A DNA stretch of 64,000 nt from Bacteroidota bacterium. GTDB lineage: Bacteria; Bacteroidota; Bacteroidia; Chitinophagales; Chitinophagaceae. Position 1 is the stretch's first letter; every line of letters begins with the position of its first letter. Of this stretch, positions 1-10,782 are shown in pieces. The translations under genes were made by a program, and so were the position numbers. The stretch is from assembly GCA_026391455.1 (NCBI GenBank), contig JAPLEH010000010.1, positions 62,001 through 126,000 of the forward strand, in the 5' to 3' direction. The notes below the pieces were generated by a model that was not told the DNA's origin, made no database searches, and saw only the letters and a program-made list of their open reading frames with translations.

Positions 1-2
1 AC

Positions 3-1103
3 AACCGTTTTAATTCACTTGCCGGGCAGATCAAACACCTTCCGGCCTTTCCCAAAACGGATATCAAGGATGTGAATTATCAGTTGGCAGCCCTGCTGGC
101 GTTTTGTAAAGTAGGCGAAGCGGTTACATTTCCCGAAGGGAGTATGCAGGAGTATGTGAAGCAATTAAAACATGAAGCAGATAGTGCGGGTGTGCCCGAA
201 TCGGTAATCAAAGCTTCCCAGCAATTTGCCGACAGTGTGGGAGGGCATATTCTCCGCTGGAGTAAAGGCGATAACTATTTGCGTTTGCGCACAGCACCTA
301 AGTATGAGGTAACCAATGAAGAAGGCAGATGGGTACCCACTCCGCCGATGTATGCACAGGCGGTGGAGCCTAACTGGAAAGAGATGCGCCCGATGGTGAT
401 GGACAGCGCTTCTCAATTCAAGCCCATGCGCCCGCCGGTTTATAACATAACGGATAAAAACAGTGAGTTCTACAAATACCTGCTTGAAGTGAAATCCGTT
501 TCAGATAGTCTTACTGAAGAGCAAAAGCATATTGCTGATTTCTGGGACGACAACCCCTTTAAGATGAATGTAAGCGGACATATTATGTTTGCCACAAAAA
601 AATTCTCCCCTCCCGGTCACTGGATGAACATTGTAGGCATTGGTGCCAAAAAAGCAAAAGCTGATTTTTCCACCACGGTGGCAGCTTATGCCGAAACATC
701 CATTGCTTTGTACGATGCATTTATCAGTTGCTGGGATGAAAAATACAGGAGCAATTTTGTAAGACCAGAAACAGTCATCAACAAATATATCAACAGCGAC
801 TGGCAGCCTTATATTCAAACACCGCCTTTCCCTTCTCATACGAGCGGACACGCCACGATCTCTGCTGCTGCTGCTGAAACAATGACCAACTGGCTGGGCG
901 ATCAACTGTCTTTTACCGATACCTCTTCGCTGGAATTTGGTATCAAAAGCAGGGAGATACAATCTTTCCGTAAAGCTGCGGAAGAAGCGGCCATGTCGAG
1001 ACTGTATGGAGGTATTCACTATCGGTTCGACAACGAACACGGAACAGAAGCCGGCCGGAAACTCGGTGAGTTTATTGTGAGCCGGTTAAACATGAAAAAA
1101 TAA
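3..1103 (+). CDS. Vanadium-dependent haloperoxidase / PAP2-superfamily protein, 5' truncated by window edge
   Basis: Frame stays open upstream of the listed GTG at 72 to the window edge (NRFNSLAGQIKHLPAFPKTDIKD-V...). Contains FPSHTSGHATISAAAAE and SRLYGGIHYRFDNEHG, matching the PAP2/vanadium-binding SGH...RxxGGxH pattern. Confidence 0.85.
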   Translation, partial: NRFNSLAGQIKHLPAFPKTDIKDVNYQLAALLAFCKVGEAVTFPEGSMQEYVKQLKHEADSAGVPESVIKASQQFADSVGGHILRWSKGDNYLRLRTAPKYEVTNEEGRWVPTPPMYAQAVEPNWKEMRPMVMDSASQFKPMRPPVYNITDKNSEFYKYLLEVKSVSDSLTEEQKHIADFWDDNPFKMNVSGHIMFATKKFSPPGHWMNIVGIGAKKAKADFSTTVAAYAETSIALYDAFISCWDEKYRSNFVRPETVINKYINSDWQPYIQTPPFPSHTSGHATISAAAAETMTNWLGDQLSFTDTSSLEFGIKSREIQSFRKAAEEAAMSRLYGGIHYRFDNEHGTEAGRKLGEFIVSRLNMKK

Positions 1104-1129
1104 GTATTAAAACAACCAACGATTTTACC

Positions 1130-2197
1130 ATGAAACAAATATATATTCTTATCATAGCAATGGCCGTACTGGCCGGCACGAAGACCCACGCACAGGGTTG
1201 CGTGGCTATCAAGGGCATGTCCGGCATATGTGGCCGTCCCGCTGATGCAAAAGGATGGGAGCTGAACCTGACTAACCGTTATTTTAAATCGTATAAACAT
1301 TTTGTAGGCACCGAAGAACAAAAAGAAAGAGAAGAACTGGGAACAAATGTGATCAATCATGCCTGGGAAATGAATATAACGGCCACCCGTACACTAAATA
1401 ACCGCTGGTCGCTTTCTGGCACGTTGCCCATCCTGAGTTTTACCCGTTCTTCGCTGTATGAGCATGACGGGAAATCGCGGCATACCACCCGATCATTCGG
1501 GATTGGAGATATCCGGCTGTCTGCTTACCGCTGGATGTTTGATCCGAAGAAAGCGCATAAGGCCAATCTGCAACTGGGGCTGGGTATCAAACTCCCCACG
1601 GGTAACTACCAGGTACAGGATTATTTTTATAAGAAAGCAGATTCCAGCATCATTGGCCCGGTTGATCAATCTATACAATTGGGTGATGGGGGTACCGGAA
1701 TTTCGATAGAAGCGAATAGTTTTTGGAATTTCTCACATAAGGCCGGATTGTATGGCAGTTTCTTTTACCTCGTAAATCCGATGGAAGTAAACGGCACCTC
1801 CACCGCACGTGGTTCTGCCCCTTCTGCCACGGCTAAAAAATACAATACGGATGTAATGAGTGTACCGGATTTGTTTATGGCCCGTGCAGGTGCCAGCTAT
1901 ATGGTAAAGGGATTCACCTTTGCCGGTGGTATTCGTATTGAAGGATTGCCTTCCAAAGACCTGGTGGGTGGAAGCCGCGGATTCAGAAGGCCGGGCTATA
2001 TCATTTCAGCAGAACCCTCTATTACATACGTTACAAAGAAAACAAGCTTCAACCTGTCAGTGCCGGTGGCGTTGAAAAGGGATCGCACACAAAGTGATTC
2101 GGATAAACGCCGTTCCGCTGATTCAAAAACACATATACAGGGTGATGCCGCTTTTGCCGATTATCTGGTAAGCGCAGGCATTACGATTAAGTTGTAA
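1130..2197 (+). CDS. Predicted outer-membrane beta-barrel protein of unknown function
   Basis: Signal peptide (MKQIYILIIAMAVLAGTKTHAQ) followed by alternating amphipathic/Gly-aromatic strands; 355 aa. Confidence 0.6.
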   Translation: MKQIYILIIAMAVLAGTKTHAQGCVAIKGMSGICGRPADAKGWELNLTNRYFKSYKHFVGTEEQKEREELGTNVINHAWEMNITATRTLNNRWSLSGTLPILSFTRSSLYEHDGKSRHTTRSFGIGDIRLSAYRWMFDPKKAHKANLQLGLGIKLPTGNYQVQDYFYKKADSSIIGPVDQSIQLGDGGTGISIEANSFWNFSHKAGLYGSFFYLVNPMEVNGTSTARGSAPSATAKKYNTDVMSVPDLFMARAGASYMVKGFTFAGGIRIEGLPSKDLVGGSRGFRRPGYIISAEPSITYVTKKTSFNLSVPVALKRDRTQSDSDKRRSADSKTHIQGDAAFADYLVSAGITIKL

Positions 2198-2326
2198 TTC
2201 ATTCAATCGCGAAAGCACTGAAATCGTTTGGATGTTATTCATGAAATAACTTCATTCAAACGTGTATGAAATGAATACAGCCTTATACGGCTGTTAATAC
2301 TATTCCTTTAAATAAATAATTTACAC

Positions 2327-3265
2327 ATGAATATGAGGTATAAACTATTCTGCATCATTATCCTGTGGATGAGTATCGGGCGGCTGCATGCACAGACAGA
2401 TATTGACGGTATTATGATGGAAAAAAATGCGTTGTGCGTGGGGCCGATGGCTAATTTCAGCAGTTGGAAAAACTATTGGGAAGGAACGCTGAAGAGAGAC
2501 AATCTCAATCTCGGTACTGTATCCACAAACACATACAGTATCATGGGTAACTATGGGATAACCCGGAAACTGAATATACTTTTTAATGTGCCGTATGTGA
2601 AAACAAAAGCATCTGCAGGCACACTCCATTCCATGAAAGGGATTCAGGATCTTAGTCTTTTTGCAAAATGGCGTTTTCTGCAAAAGAAAAAATGGGGTGG
2701 CAAAGTGTCGCTCTATGCAATTGGTGGATTATCTGCTCCGCTCAGTAATTATGTGGCGGACTTCCTTCCGCTTTCCATTGGTCTTCGCAGTAAAACGGCC
2801 TCCCTGCGCATTATGGGCGATTATGAAAAAGGAAAATTCTTCAGTACCGCATCAGCCACTTATACATTCCGCTCCAATATTGAGATAGACCGGACTGCCT
2901 ATTATACCACAGAAATGCATTATACCAATAAAGTAGCCATGCCGGATGGTATGAATGTGAATGTGCGGGTGGGGTATCGCAGTTTTCGGCTTATTGCTGA
3001 AGCGGTATTTAACAACTGGACTACATTAGGCGGTTTTGATATTACGCGCAACAATATGCCCTTCCCAAGCAACAGGATGAATGCATCTTCACTTGGTATC
3101 AACATCAAATACACCCTCCCTCCGTTGCCCCAACTATCAATCGTAGCCGGGGGTAATACCACAGTTGCGGGAAGGAACGTGGGTCAGGCTAGCAACGTGT
3201 ACGGCTCCGTATTCTATGTACTGAACCTGAGTGGAAAATCAAAAGAAAAAACAGCTAAAAACTAA
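2327..3265 (+). CDS. Predicted outer-membrane beta-barrel / transporter-like protein
   Basis: Signal peptide ending LHAQ, barrel-like strand pattern (ITRKLNILFNVPYV..., KVSLYAIGGLSAPL), followed 5 bp later by the next CDS. Confidence 0.6.
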   Translation: MNMRYKLFCIIILWMSIGRLHAQTDIDGIMMEKNALCVGPMANFSSWKNYWEGTLKRDNLNLGTVSTNTYSIMGNYGITRKLNILFNVPYVKTKASAGTLHSMKGIQDLSLFAKWRFLQKKKWGGKVSLYAIGGLSAPLSNYVADFLPLSIGLRSKTASLRIMGDYEKGKFFSTASATYTFRSNIEIDRTAYYTTEMHYTNKVAMPDGMNVNVRVGYRSFRLIAEAVFNNWTTLGGFDITRNNMPFPSNRMNASSLGINIKYTLPPLPQLSIVAGGNTTVAGRNVGQASNVYGSVFYVLNLSGKSKEKTAKN

Positions 3266-3270
3266 TTCAG

Positions 3271-4818
3271 ATGAAAAAATCAATTTTCTTAGCCATTATA
3301 GCAGCAGGTTCCGCCATTTTTCTTAACTCCTGTAAAAAAGATGTCGAAGGAAGAACAGATGATATTCCTGCACTGAACCCTGCGAATATTGATATTAATG
3401 CAGGTATCTGGAAACCGATACTGCTTACAGGCCCTACAGAATTTCCAGTACCCGCTCCGATTGCAGTAAACACACCGGAGTATATTGCACAGATCAATGA
3501 AATAAAATCCTGGCAAACCGATCTGACCAAAGAAGAAAAAGACCTGGTAAAATACTGGGGGGCTGGTGCAGTTCTTCGTTGGAATGAGATTCTCCGTGAA
3601 CTGGTAGCCAAACATAATCTGCCGCCTTACCAAAATGCAGATGGCACCTATCCGTTTCCCAATGCCAATAATCCGTTGGCGTACCCGCAGTTTCCTTTTG
3701 CCAATCCACCCTATGCAGCCCGCGCTTATGCCTATGTTGCCGCTTCACAATATGATGCGTTGGTAGCCGCCTGGCATTATAAAAAATTATATAACCGGCC
3801 AGCCCCATATGTTACCGACCCCACTGTACAAGTACTGATTCCGCGCTCCGCATTGCCTTCCTACCCTTCCGAAGATGCGGTAGTGGCCAGTGCATCGGTA
3901 GAAATGCTGAAGCTATTGTTTCCCGGCGACCAGGATTATATCAACCAGAAATTCGAAGAGCATAAAAAGGCCCGTCTTATTGCCGGAGCCAATGTACGCA
4001 GCGATCTGGAGGCAGGTGAAGTATTGGGCAAATCGGTTGCACAAAAGTTTGTAACCCGCGCCCGTAATGACAGGGCCGGAGCTGCTATCGGTAACCAGAC
4101 TTTATGGACACAATTGGAAAATGATGCGATTGCCAGAGGAGAGATTCCCTGGTACAGCCTTGAGTTACCCAAGAGACCTCCTATGCTTCCCCTCTTTGGA
4201 AAAGTAAGGGCATTTCTTTTTGATTCACTCACTGCTATATCGTTACGTCCCGGGCCACCACCATCTACCGGCAGCGAACAAATGAGGAGAGAGACAGAAG
4301 AAGTATATAATTATATTAAGAATCCGACACGGGAGAACACCCGCATCGTGCATTTCTGGGCTGATGGCGCTGGTACTTATACACCTCCGGGTCATTGGGA
4401 TGCCATTGCTGCGGAAGATTTTATTAAGAAAAATTTTAGCGAAGTTCGATGGGCCAGAAACATGGCTTTGCTCAATATGACCCTGATGGATGCAGGGATT
4501 GTGTGCTGGGATACGAAATATTTTTATTTTAATCCGCGACCAACGCAATTGAACCCTTCGATAAAAACATTAACAGGTATTCCCAATTTTCCTGCCTACA
4601 TATCCGGGCATTCCACTTTCAGCGGTGCTGCGGCAAGAATACTGGGACATATTATTCCTGAAAGGGCAAATGATTATGATGCCATGGCAAAAGAAGCGTC
4701 ACTTTCCCGACTTGTGGGGGGTATTCACTACAAGAGCGATTGCGAAGTGGGGTTGATTGTTGGAAAGAATGTGGGTGAATATGCTGTATCAAGAGCGCGA
4801 ACAGACGGGGCAGAATAA
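3271..4818 (+). CDS. Vanadium-dependent haloperoxidase / PAP2-superfamily lipoprotein
   Basis: Lipobox (IFLNSC), FYFNPRP, FPAYISGHSTFSGAAARIL and SRLVGGIHYKSDCEVG motifs. Confidence 0.85.
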   Translation: MKKSIFLAIIAAGSAIFLNSCKKDVEGRTDDIPALNPANIDINAGIWKPILLTGPTEFPVPAPIAVNTPEYIAQINEIKSWQTDLTKEEKDLVKYWGAGAVLRWNEILRELVAKHNLPPYQNADGTYPFPNANNPLAYPQFPFANPPYAARAYAYVAASQYDALVAAWHYKKLYNRPAPYVTDPTVQVLIPRSALPSYPSEDAVVASASVEMLKLLFPGDQDYINQKFEEHKKARLIAGANVRSDLEAGEVLGKSVAQKFVTRARNDRAGAAIGNQTLWTQLENDAIARGEIPWYSLELPKRPPMLPLFGKVRAFLFDSLTAISLRPGPPPSTGSEQMRRETEEVYNYIKNPTRENTRIVHFWADGAGTYTPPGHWDAIAAEDFIKKNFSEVRWARNMALLNMTLMDAGIVCWDTKYFYFNPRPTQLNPSIKTLTGIPNFPAYISGHSTFSGAAARILGHIIPERANDYDAMAKEASLSRLVGGIHYKSDCEVGLIVGKNVGEYAVSRARTDGAE

Positions 4819-4907
4819 GAAACTGAGAATTTTAATCTAAGCATAAAAGGCGTTGTAATTCCTTACGGACGCCTCCTTTTTCTTTTACCGAATCTAACAA
4901 TTTTGAA

Positions 4908-7082
4908 GTGAAGCGTTTTGTATTTATAACAGGCTTTCTGATCTTGGTGATGGCATCTTTTGCACAGGATACTACCAGTAAGATACATACACTCGACAGT
5001 GTGATGATTACATCATTGGCACAACACCGTATCCGGCCGCTGCCAGTTACCGTAGGTACTTTCCTCTTCAGCGGGAAGAAATCTGAGCTGATCGAACTGT
5101 CTGCATTGCCTGCGGATATAGCAAATAAAACGGGCAGGCAACTGTTTTCCAAGATACCCGGTATGTTTGTGTATGATATGGATGGCGCCGGCAACCAGAT
5201 CAATATTGCTTCACGCGGGCTCGATCCTCATCGCGGATGGGAATTCAATAACCGGAAAGATGGTATCGTCACCAATTCCGATATGTATGGCTATCCCGCC
5301 AGCCATTACAGCATGCCACTTGAAAGTATTAGCCGCATCGAGCTCGTACGTGGTACCGGCTCCTTGCAATATGGTGCCCAGTTTGGCGGAATGATCAATT
5401 ATATCAGCAAGCTGGGAGATACCACAAGACCATTCAGTTTTGAAAATATTTCCAGTACCGGTTCGTACGGACTGGTAAGCACCTATAATGCAGCCGGCGG
5501 TAAAAGCGGTGCATTCAGCTACTATGTATATGATTATCGCAAAGCCCGAAAGGGGTTTCGCGATATGGAAGAAAGCCGTTCTTCCGCCCAATCCGTTAGC
5601 CTCCTTTATGCACCCACCGCTAAATTATCGGTACGGGCCGAATGGTCCAGATCGATGTATGTGTATCGTATTCCCGGGCCACTTACCGATGCAATGTTTG
5701 CCGTAAACCCAAGACAGGCCACGCGCAAAAGAAATTATTACAGCCCTGACATACATGTGCCTTCTATTACGCTCAATTGGCAGCTTTCTCCTGCTACACG
5801 CATGCAGTTTATTTCCTCTGCTGTGCTGGGAAGAAGAAACAGTGTATTGTTTGATAAACCTTCTACAGTGATGGATACCATCAATGCGGCTACGGGGCTT
5901 TACAACAACCGGCAGGTGGATATAGATCGTTTCAACAGCTATACCTACGAAGCCAGGCTGCTGCATCAGTATCAAATGATGCACCATGAAACCGTTTTAG
6001 TAGCGGGTATACAATACATGCAAAATGACCTTCATCGTACACAGTTGGGCAAAGGCAGTACGGGTGATGATTATGATTTGACTCTGGTTGACCCTGTCTG
6101 GGGAAGGGACCTGCATTTTAAAACAAAAAACATTGCGCTCTTTGCTGAAAATAAATTTCAGTTTACCAAAAAGTTATCGCTTACAACAGGTGTGCGGGTC
6201 GAGGCCGGCCGTACCAATATGTCGGGCACCATCGTATATTATCCGGAAAATCAGATCCCCGTTACGATACACCATCGTTTTCCTTTATTTGGGTTGAATA
6301 TTTTATATAAATGGAAAAAAGAATGCGAATGGTATGCAGGCTTGTCGCAATCGTACCGGCCCATGCTGTTTAAAGATATCATACCCGGCTCATTGTTTGA
6401 GAAAGTAGATCCGGATATACAGGATGCAAAAGGATATAATGCAGAACTGGGTTTTCGCGGACGATGGAAATGGCTGAGCTGGGATGTGAATGGGTTTCTT
6501 TTGCAATACAACAACCGGTTTGGCACATTGGTGCAAACAGATAATGCCGGAACTTTCTATACCTACCGTACGAATATCGGCAACTCCTTTACAAAAGGTA
6601 TCGAAGCCCTGTTGCAGGCAGACTGGACACCCGCACCTAAATGGATGATCTCCGTATTTTCTTCCACGGCATTGGCCGATGCCCGTTACACTTCCGGAGA
6701 AATAAAATCCGGTAATAACAATATCAGTATTAAGGGGAAAAAAGTGGAGAGCGCTCCATCAGTGATCTCACGATCTGGTTTTACGATCCGTTATTACCGG
6801 CTGAGTATATCGGGTCTTTGCAGTTATACTTCAGCAACCTACGCAGATCCGCTCAATACAGCTTTACCTTCGGCATCCGGGTCTGTTGGGCTGGTACCTG
6901 CTTATTCCATCCTTGATCTGAATGCAGGTATACATATCATGCGGGGGTTGGATGTAAGACTTAGCATGAATAATCTGGCGGATAAAAGGTATTTTACCAA
7001 ACGTCCGGCATTTTATCCCGGACCGGGTGTATGGACGTCTGATGGGCGAAACTGTACCGCTACCGTATCAATAAAGTTGTAA
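4908..7082 (+). CDS. TonB-dependent outer-membrane receptor (FecA-like)
   Basis: Plug-domain features (IPGMFVYDMDGAGNQINIASRGLDPHRGWEFNNRKDG, SISRIELVRGTGSLQYGAQFGGMINYIS) and a C-terminal barrel ending in TATVSIKL. Confidence 0.88.
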   Translation: MKRFVFITGFLILVMASFAQDTTSKIHTLDSVMITSLAQHRIRPLPVTVGTFLFSGKKSELIELSALPADIANKTGRQLFSKIPGMFVYDMDGAGNQINIASRGLDPHRGWEFNNRKDGIVTNSDMYGYPASHYSMPLESISRIELVRGTGSLQYGAQFGGMINYISKLGDTTRPFSFENISSTGSYGLVSTYNAAGGKSGAFSYYVYDYRKARKGFRDMEESRSSAQSVSLLYAPTAKLSVRAEWSRSMYVYRIPGPLTDAMFAVNPRQATRKRNYYSPDIHVPSITLNWQLSPATRMQFISSAVLGRRNSVLFDKPSTVMDTINAATGLYNNRQVDIDRFNSYTYEARLLHQYQMMHHETVLVAGIQYMQNDLHRTQLGKGSTGDDYDLTLVDPVWGRDLHFKTKNIALFAENKFQFTKKLSLTTGVRVEAGRTNMSGTIVYYPENQIPVTIHHRFPLFGLNILYKWKKECEWYAGLSQSYRPMLFKDIIPGSLFEKVDPDIQDAKGYNAELGFRGRWKWLSWDVNGFLLQYNNRFGTLVQTDNAGTFYTYRTNIGNSFTKGIEALLQADWTPAPKWMISVFSSTALADARYTSGEIKSGNNNISIKGKKVESAPSVISRSGFTIRYYRLSISGLCSYTSATYADPLNTALPSASGSVGLVPAYSILDLNAGIHIMRGLDVRLSMNNLADKRYFTKRPAFYPGPGVWTSDGRNCTATVSIKL

Positions 7083-7157
7083 AACCCTTTGCCGCATTGC
7101 AAAGAGCATTGATAGAATAAAACAGAACTAAATAAACTTCGTTATAAAATCACTGCT

Positions 7158-8300
7158 ATGAAAAAATACTTTTGGATTGGTTTCGCTTGTTTTCTATTCT
7201 TTGAAGTAGCCAATGTGTACTTCATCATGCCGATGCCGGGCAGCCAGCGAATAAACAGTATCGGATTAGCGTATTTCCTGTATAAATTCCGCTGGGTATT
7301 CAGGGCAATGTTTGGCATTATGATTATTGCCGGATTGCTCAAAGGAAACTGGAAAAGAAAATGGGTACCCGTTGCCCCCCTGCTGATATTCATGGGTGTA
7401 TTTTATTTGGCCAACTTTAAAATGGCCGCCGATGCGATGTTCAAACAACCCAAAACGGTAGTGATGACCGACGCCCTTTCTAATAAAGTGGATAAGCAGC
7501 GGTTGGTTCTCGGTGTAGAGATTAATGGCGAAGCCAAAGCGTATCCGATACAATTCCTGGGTTACCATCATCATGTACAGGATGTGGTGGGAGGTAAACG
7601 CATACTGGTAACGTATTGTACCGTATGCCGTACGGGAAGAGTATTTGAACCGGTGGTAAACGGAAAACCGGAGCAATTCCGGCTCGTGGGTATGGATCAT
7701 TTCAATGCCATGCTGGAAGATCAATCCACCAAAAGCTGGTGGCGGCAGGCTACCGGAGAGGCGGTCAGTGGCAAGCTGAAGGGGCAACGTTTACCCGAAG
7801 TGTTCAGCAATCAAACCACACTGGCGGAATGGTTGCTGCTTTATCCAACATCAACGATCATGCAGGCAGACCCTGCGTTTGTACAGTCGTATGACAGCAC
7901 CATAAACTACGAAAATGGGATGAGCAGAAACACACTTACCGGCACAGACACTTCTTCCTGGAAGGATAAATCGTGGGTGATCGGTATCCGATCCGGAACA
8001 GCGAGCAAAGCCTATGACTGGAATAGACTTAAACGAGAAAAGATCATTTATGACCAACTGAACAGTACCCCGCTCATACTGGTACTGGCAAATGACAATA
8101 CCAGTTTCTTTGCACTTTCCATTGCAGGTATTGAAAAGCCGGTTTTGAAAAATGATACCCTCATTGCCGGTAATAAGCACTTCACCATTCATGGAAAAGG
8201 TTTGGATACCAATTTCAATCTTGTACCTATAGCCGCTTATCAGGAGTTCTGGCATAGTTGGCGCACTTTTAATCCGGGTACCGGGAGATATGACCAATGA
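7158..8300 (+). CDS. DUF3179 domain-containing protein with N-terminal membrane segments
   Basis: Motifs GEAKAYPIQFLGYHHHVQDVVGGKRILVTYCTVCRTGRVFEP are typical of DUF3179. Confidence 0.8.
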   Translation: MKKYFWIGFACFLFFEVANVYFIMPMPGSQRINSIGLAYFLYKFRWVFRAMFGIMIIAGLLKGNWKRKWVPVAPLLIFMGVFYLANFKMAADAMFKQPKTVVMTDALSNKVDKQRLVLGVEINGEAKAYPIQFLGYHHHVQDVVGGKRILVTYCTVCRTGRVFEPVVNGKPEQFRLVGMDHFNAMLEDQSTKSWWRQATGEAVSGKLKGQRLPEVFSNQTTLAEWLLLYPTSTIMQADPAFVQSYDSTINYENGMSRNTLTGTDTSSWKDKSWVIGIRSGTASKAYDWNRLKREKIIYDQLNSTPLILVLANDNTSFFALSIAGIEKPVLKNDTLIAGNKHFTIHGKGLDTNFNLVPIAAYQEFWHSWRTFNPGTGRYDQ

Positions 8301-8367
8301 GTTGAGAGTATTGAATGTGCTATCTTTAGCTGCACAACGCTACACACAAACAGCTTAACAAAGCATT

Positions 8368-9360
8368 ATGCAGCAAAGCACACTCAAGAAACTTTCTGAA
8401 GCCCTTGGTATCAGCATATCCACCGTGTCGCGCGCATTGAAGGATCATCCGGATATATCTGACAACACCAAAAAAAGGGTGAAAGAACTGGCCACTGCAC
8501 TGGAATATGAACCCAATACCTATGCGGTACAATTGCGCACCCGGCAGAGTAATGTATTAGGTATCCTTATTCCGATGATTGATAATTTTTTTTACGATTC
8601 CTTTATTGCAGCCGTAGAAGATGAAGCGAGAATGCATGGCTATTCCGTAATGATTATGCAATCAAGAGATAATGTGGCGATCGAAACGGCGAACCTGCAA
8701 CTCTTCCGTAAGAATATGGTGATGGGGCTTTTTGCAGCCGTATCTATCGAAACAGAAAACATGCTTCCCTTTCGTAAAATGGAGGAAATGAAAACGCCCG
8801 TGGTTTTCTTTGACAGGGTACCCGAAGAAAGCGGATACAATAAAGTTTGCCTGTCGGACGAGACCGCAGCACGGATCGCAGCCGAAGCACTCATACAAAA
8901 GAAAAAGAAACATGTGCTCGCCTTGTTCGGGCATCCGCACCTGAGTATTTCGAAAAAGCGATGCGCTTCCTTTACAGAAACCTTTGCCCGTTTATCACCT
9001 GATACTACGTTAACTGTATTGTACCCGGAAAGTATTGAAGCATCCCGGGAAACGGTGCTCACTTATTTTGGGGAGGGCAAACGACCGGATGCGATCTTTT
9101 GTATGGGCGATCTCATTCTTATCGGGGTGATGCATGCGGTACATGCATTAAAGCTGAATGTACCGGGTGATATCGGGGTGATCGGCATCAGCAACGGGCT
9201 AATACCCACCATGTATGATCCTAAAATAACGTATGTGGAAACCAGTGGCTTTAAGCTGGGCCAACTTGCATTTACACAAATGCTGCATTGTTTAAAGAAC
9301 GGGCCTGCCGAAAATGAAGTACTTCTCGAATCACTGCTGGTGGAAGGCGGTTCTTTATAA
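8368..9360 (+). CDS. LacI-family transcriptional regulator
   Basis: N-terminal HTH ALGISISTVSRALKDHPDISDNTKKRVKELA plus a periplasmic-binding-protein-like effector domain. Confidence 0.95.
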   Translation: MQQSTLKKLSEALGISISTVSRALKDHPDISDNTKKRVKELATALEYEPNTYAVQLRTRQSNVLGILIPMIDNFFYDSFIAAVEDEARMHGYSVMIMQSRDNVAIETANLQLFRKNMVMGLFAAVSIETENMLPFRKMEEMKTPVVFFDRVPEESGYNKVCLSDETAARIAAEALIQKKKKHVLALFGHPHLSISKKRCASFTETFARLSPDTTLTVLYPESIEASRETVLTYFGEGKRPDAIFCMGDLILIGVMHAVHALKLNVPGDIGVIGISNGLIPTMYDPKITYVETSGFKLGQLAFTQMLHCLKNGPAENEVLLESLLVEGGSL

Positions 9361-9460
9361 TTCACATATACTGTCATTTTTACACCGCAAACGTTATAGG
9401 TATGCCATCGGGTTATCGTTTCTCTGGAAGGTGGCTTATCTTACCTGAAACGATTGCACT

Positions 9461-10732
9461 ATGTCAAACTTAAAGATCAAAATATCCCTGTTCCTTAACT
9501 ATTTCGTTTTTGCTATTTTATTAAACAGTGTGGGCGTGGTAATCATGCAGGTGCAGGGAAATTTCGGCGTATCGAAAGGCTCCGCCAGTATTCTCGAAGC
9601 CTGCAAGGATCTCAGTATTGCGATCACTTCTTTTTTGGTGGCATCCTATGTGGTACGTATAGGGTATAAGCGCTCCATGCTGGTTGCGCTAGCCCTTGTA
9701 ACAGCTATTTGTCTGATGATGCCTTCTGCGGGAAGTTTTCTTAGCACTAAGTTATTGTTCATTACAGTAGGAGTGAGTTTTGCTTTAATAAAAGTCAGTG
9801 TATTTTCCACCCTTGGACTTGTTACAGCTAATAAAAAGGAGCATATCAGCCTCATGAGTTTTCTCGAGTCGTTTTTTATGATCGGGGTGTTAAGTGGCAA
9901 TTTTATTTTCAGTGCGTTTGTTGATAATGATCATCCGCAGTCTACGAGCTGGTTCAATGTATATTATATATTGGCAGGTTTGTCGGCAGTGGCTTTTGTG
10001 TTATTACTAACCACGCGTCTCGATGAGTCGAAAGTAAAGGAAGCCGAGCGTAAGGAAGTAAAAACGCTGGCTGATGACTTTTCCGGAATGCTAAAACTGA
10101 TCATATTGCCTTTAGTGGTTGTTTTTATTCTGAGTGCTTTCTTTTATGTACTGATCGAGCAAAGTATACAAAGCTGGCTGCCTACTTTCAATAAAGATGT
10201 GCTGAAATTGTCCAGCAGCCTGTCTATCCAGATGGCAGGCATTCTGTCTGCCTCGATTGCATTGGGAAGATTTCTTGCCGGACTACTGTTGCGGAAGCTG
10301 GATTGGCTGGTTGTATTGGTCGGTTGTGTTATTTCGGCTGCGGCACTGGTGTTAATTACCGTTCCGCTTACAAAAGGCATTTCGGTAACAGAAATCAAAA
10401 ACCTGTCTGATGTTCCAATGGTCGCTTTTGCATTTCCATTGATTGGTCTTTTTCTTGCTCCGATTTATCCGGCTATCAATTCTGTGATACTCAGCAACCT
10501 TCCTGCCCATAAGCATGCGGCCATGTCGGGACTGATAGTAGTATTCTCCGCATTGGGTGGCACCACAGGTTCCATCATTACAGGAAATATATTTGATAAA
10601 TACGGCGGGCAAACGGCATTTTACTTTTCACTGGCGCCTATGGTCATCCTGATTATTGTGCTCGTCATATTTAAACGACTTCAGCCAAAACTACCTCCTG
10701 TACCTTCGGCAGGTAATCCGGAAGGTCATTAA
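9461..10732 (+). CDS. MFS sugar transporter
   Basis: 12-TM-like hydrophobic protein between a LacI regulator and a trehalase. Confidence 0.82.
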   Translation: MSNLKIKISLFLNYFVFAILLNSVGVVIMQVQGNFGVSKGSASILEACKDLSIAITSFLVASYVVRIGYKRSMLVALALVTAICLMMPSAGSFLSTKLLFITVGVSFALIKVSVFSTLGLVTANKKEHISLMSFLESFFMIGVLSGNFIFSAFVDNDHPQSTSWFNVYYILAGLSAVAFVLLLTTRLDESKVKEAERKEVKTLADDFSGMLKLIILPLVVVFILSAFFYVLIEQSIQSWLPTFNKDVLKLSSSLSIQMAGILSASIALGRFLAGLLLRKLDWLVVLVGCVISAAALVLITVPLTKGISVTEIKNLSDVPMVAFAFPLIGLFLAPIYPAINSVILSNLPAHKHAAMSGLIVVFSALGGTTGSIITGNIFDKYGGQTAFYFSLAPMVILIIVLVIFKRLQPKLPPVPSAGNPEGH

Positions 10733-10782
10733 AAGACACAACCGGTAAAATTGTTATGTACCTTAGTGGTATAAACAGCACT

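Noticed and set aside
501-1040. 179-aa minus-strand ORF
   Set aside because: Antisense to the confident VHPO/PAP2 gene; no signal or domain features.
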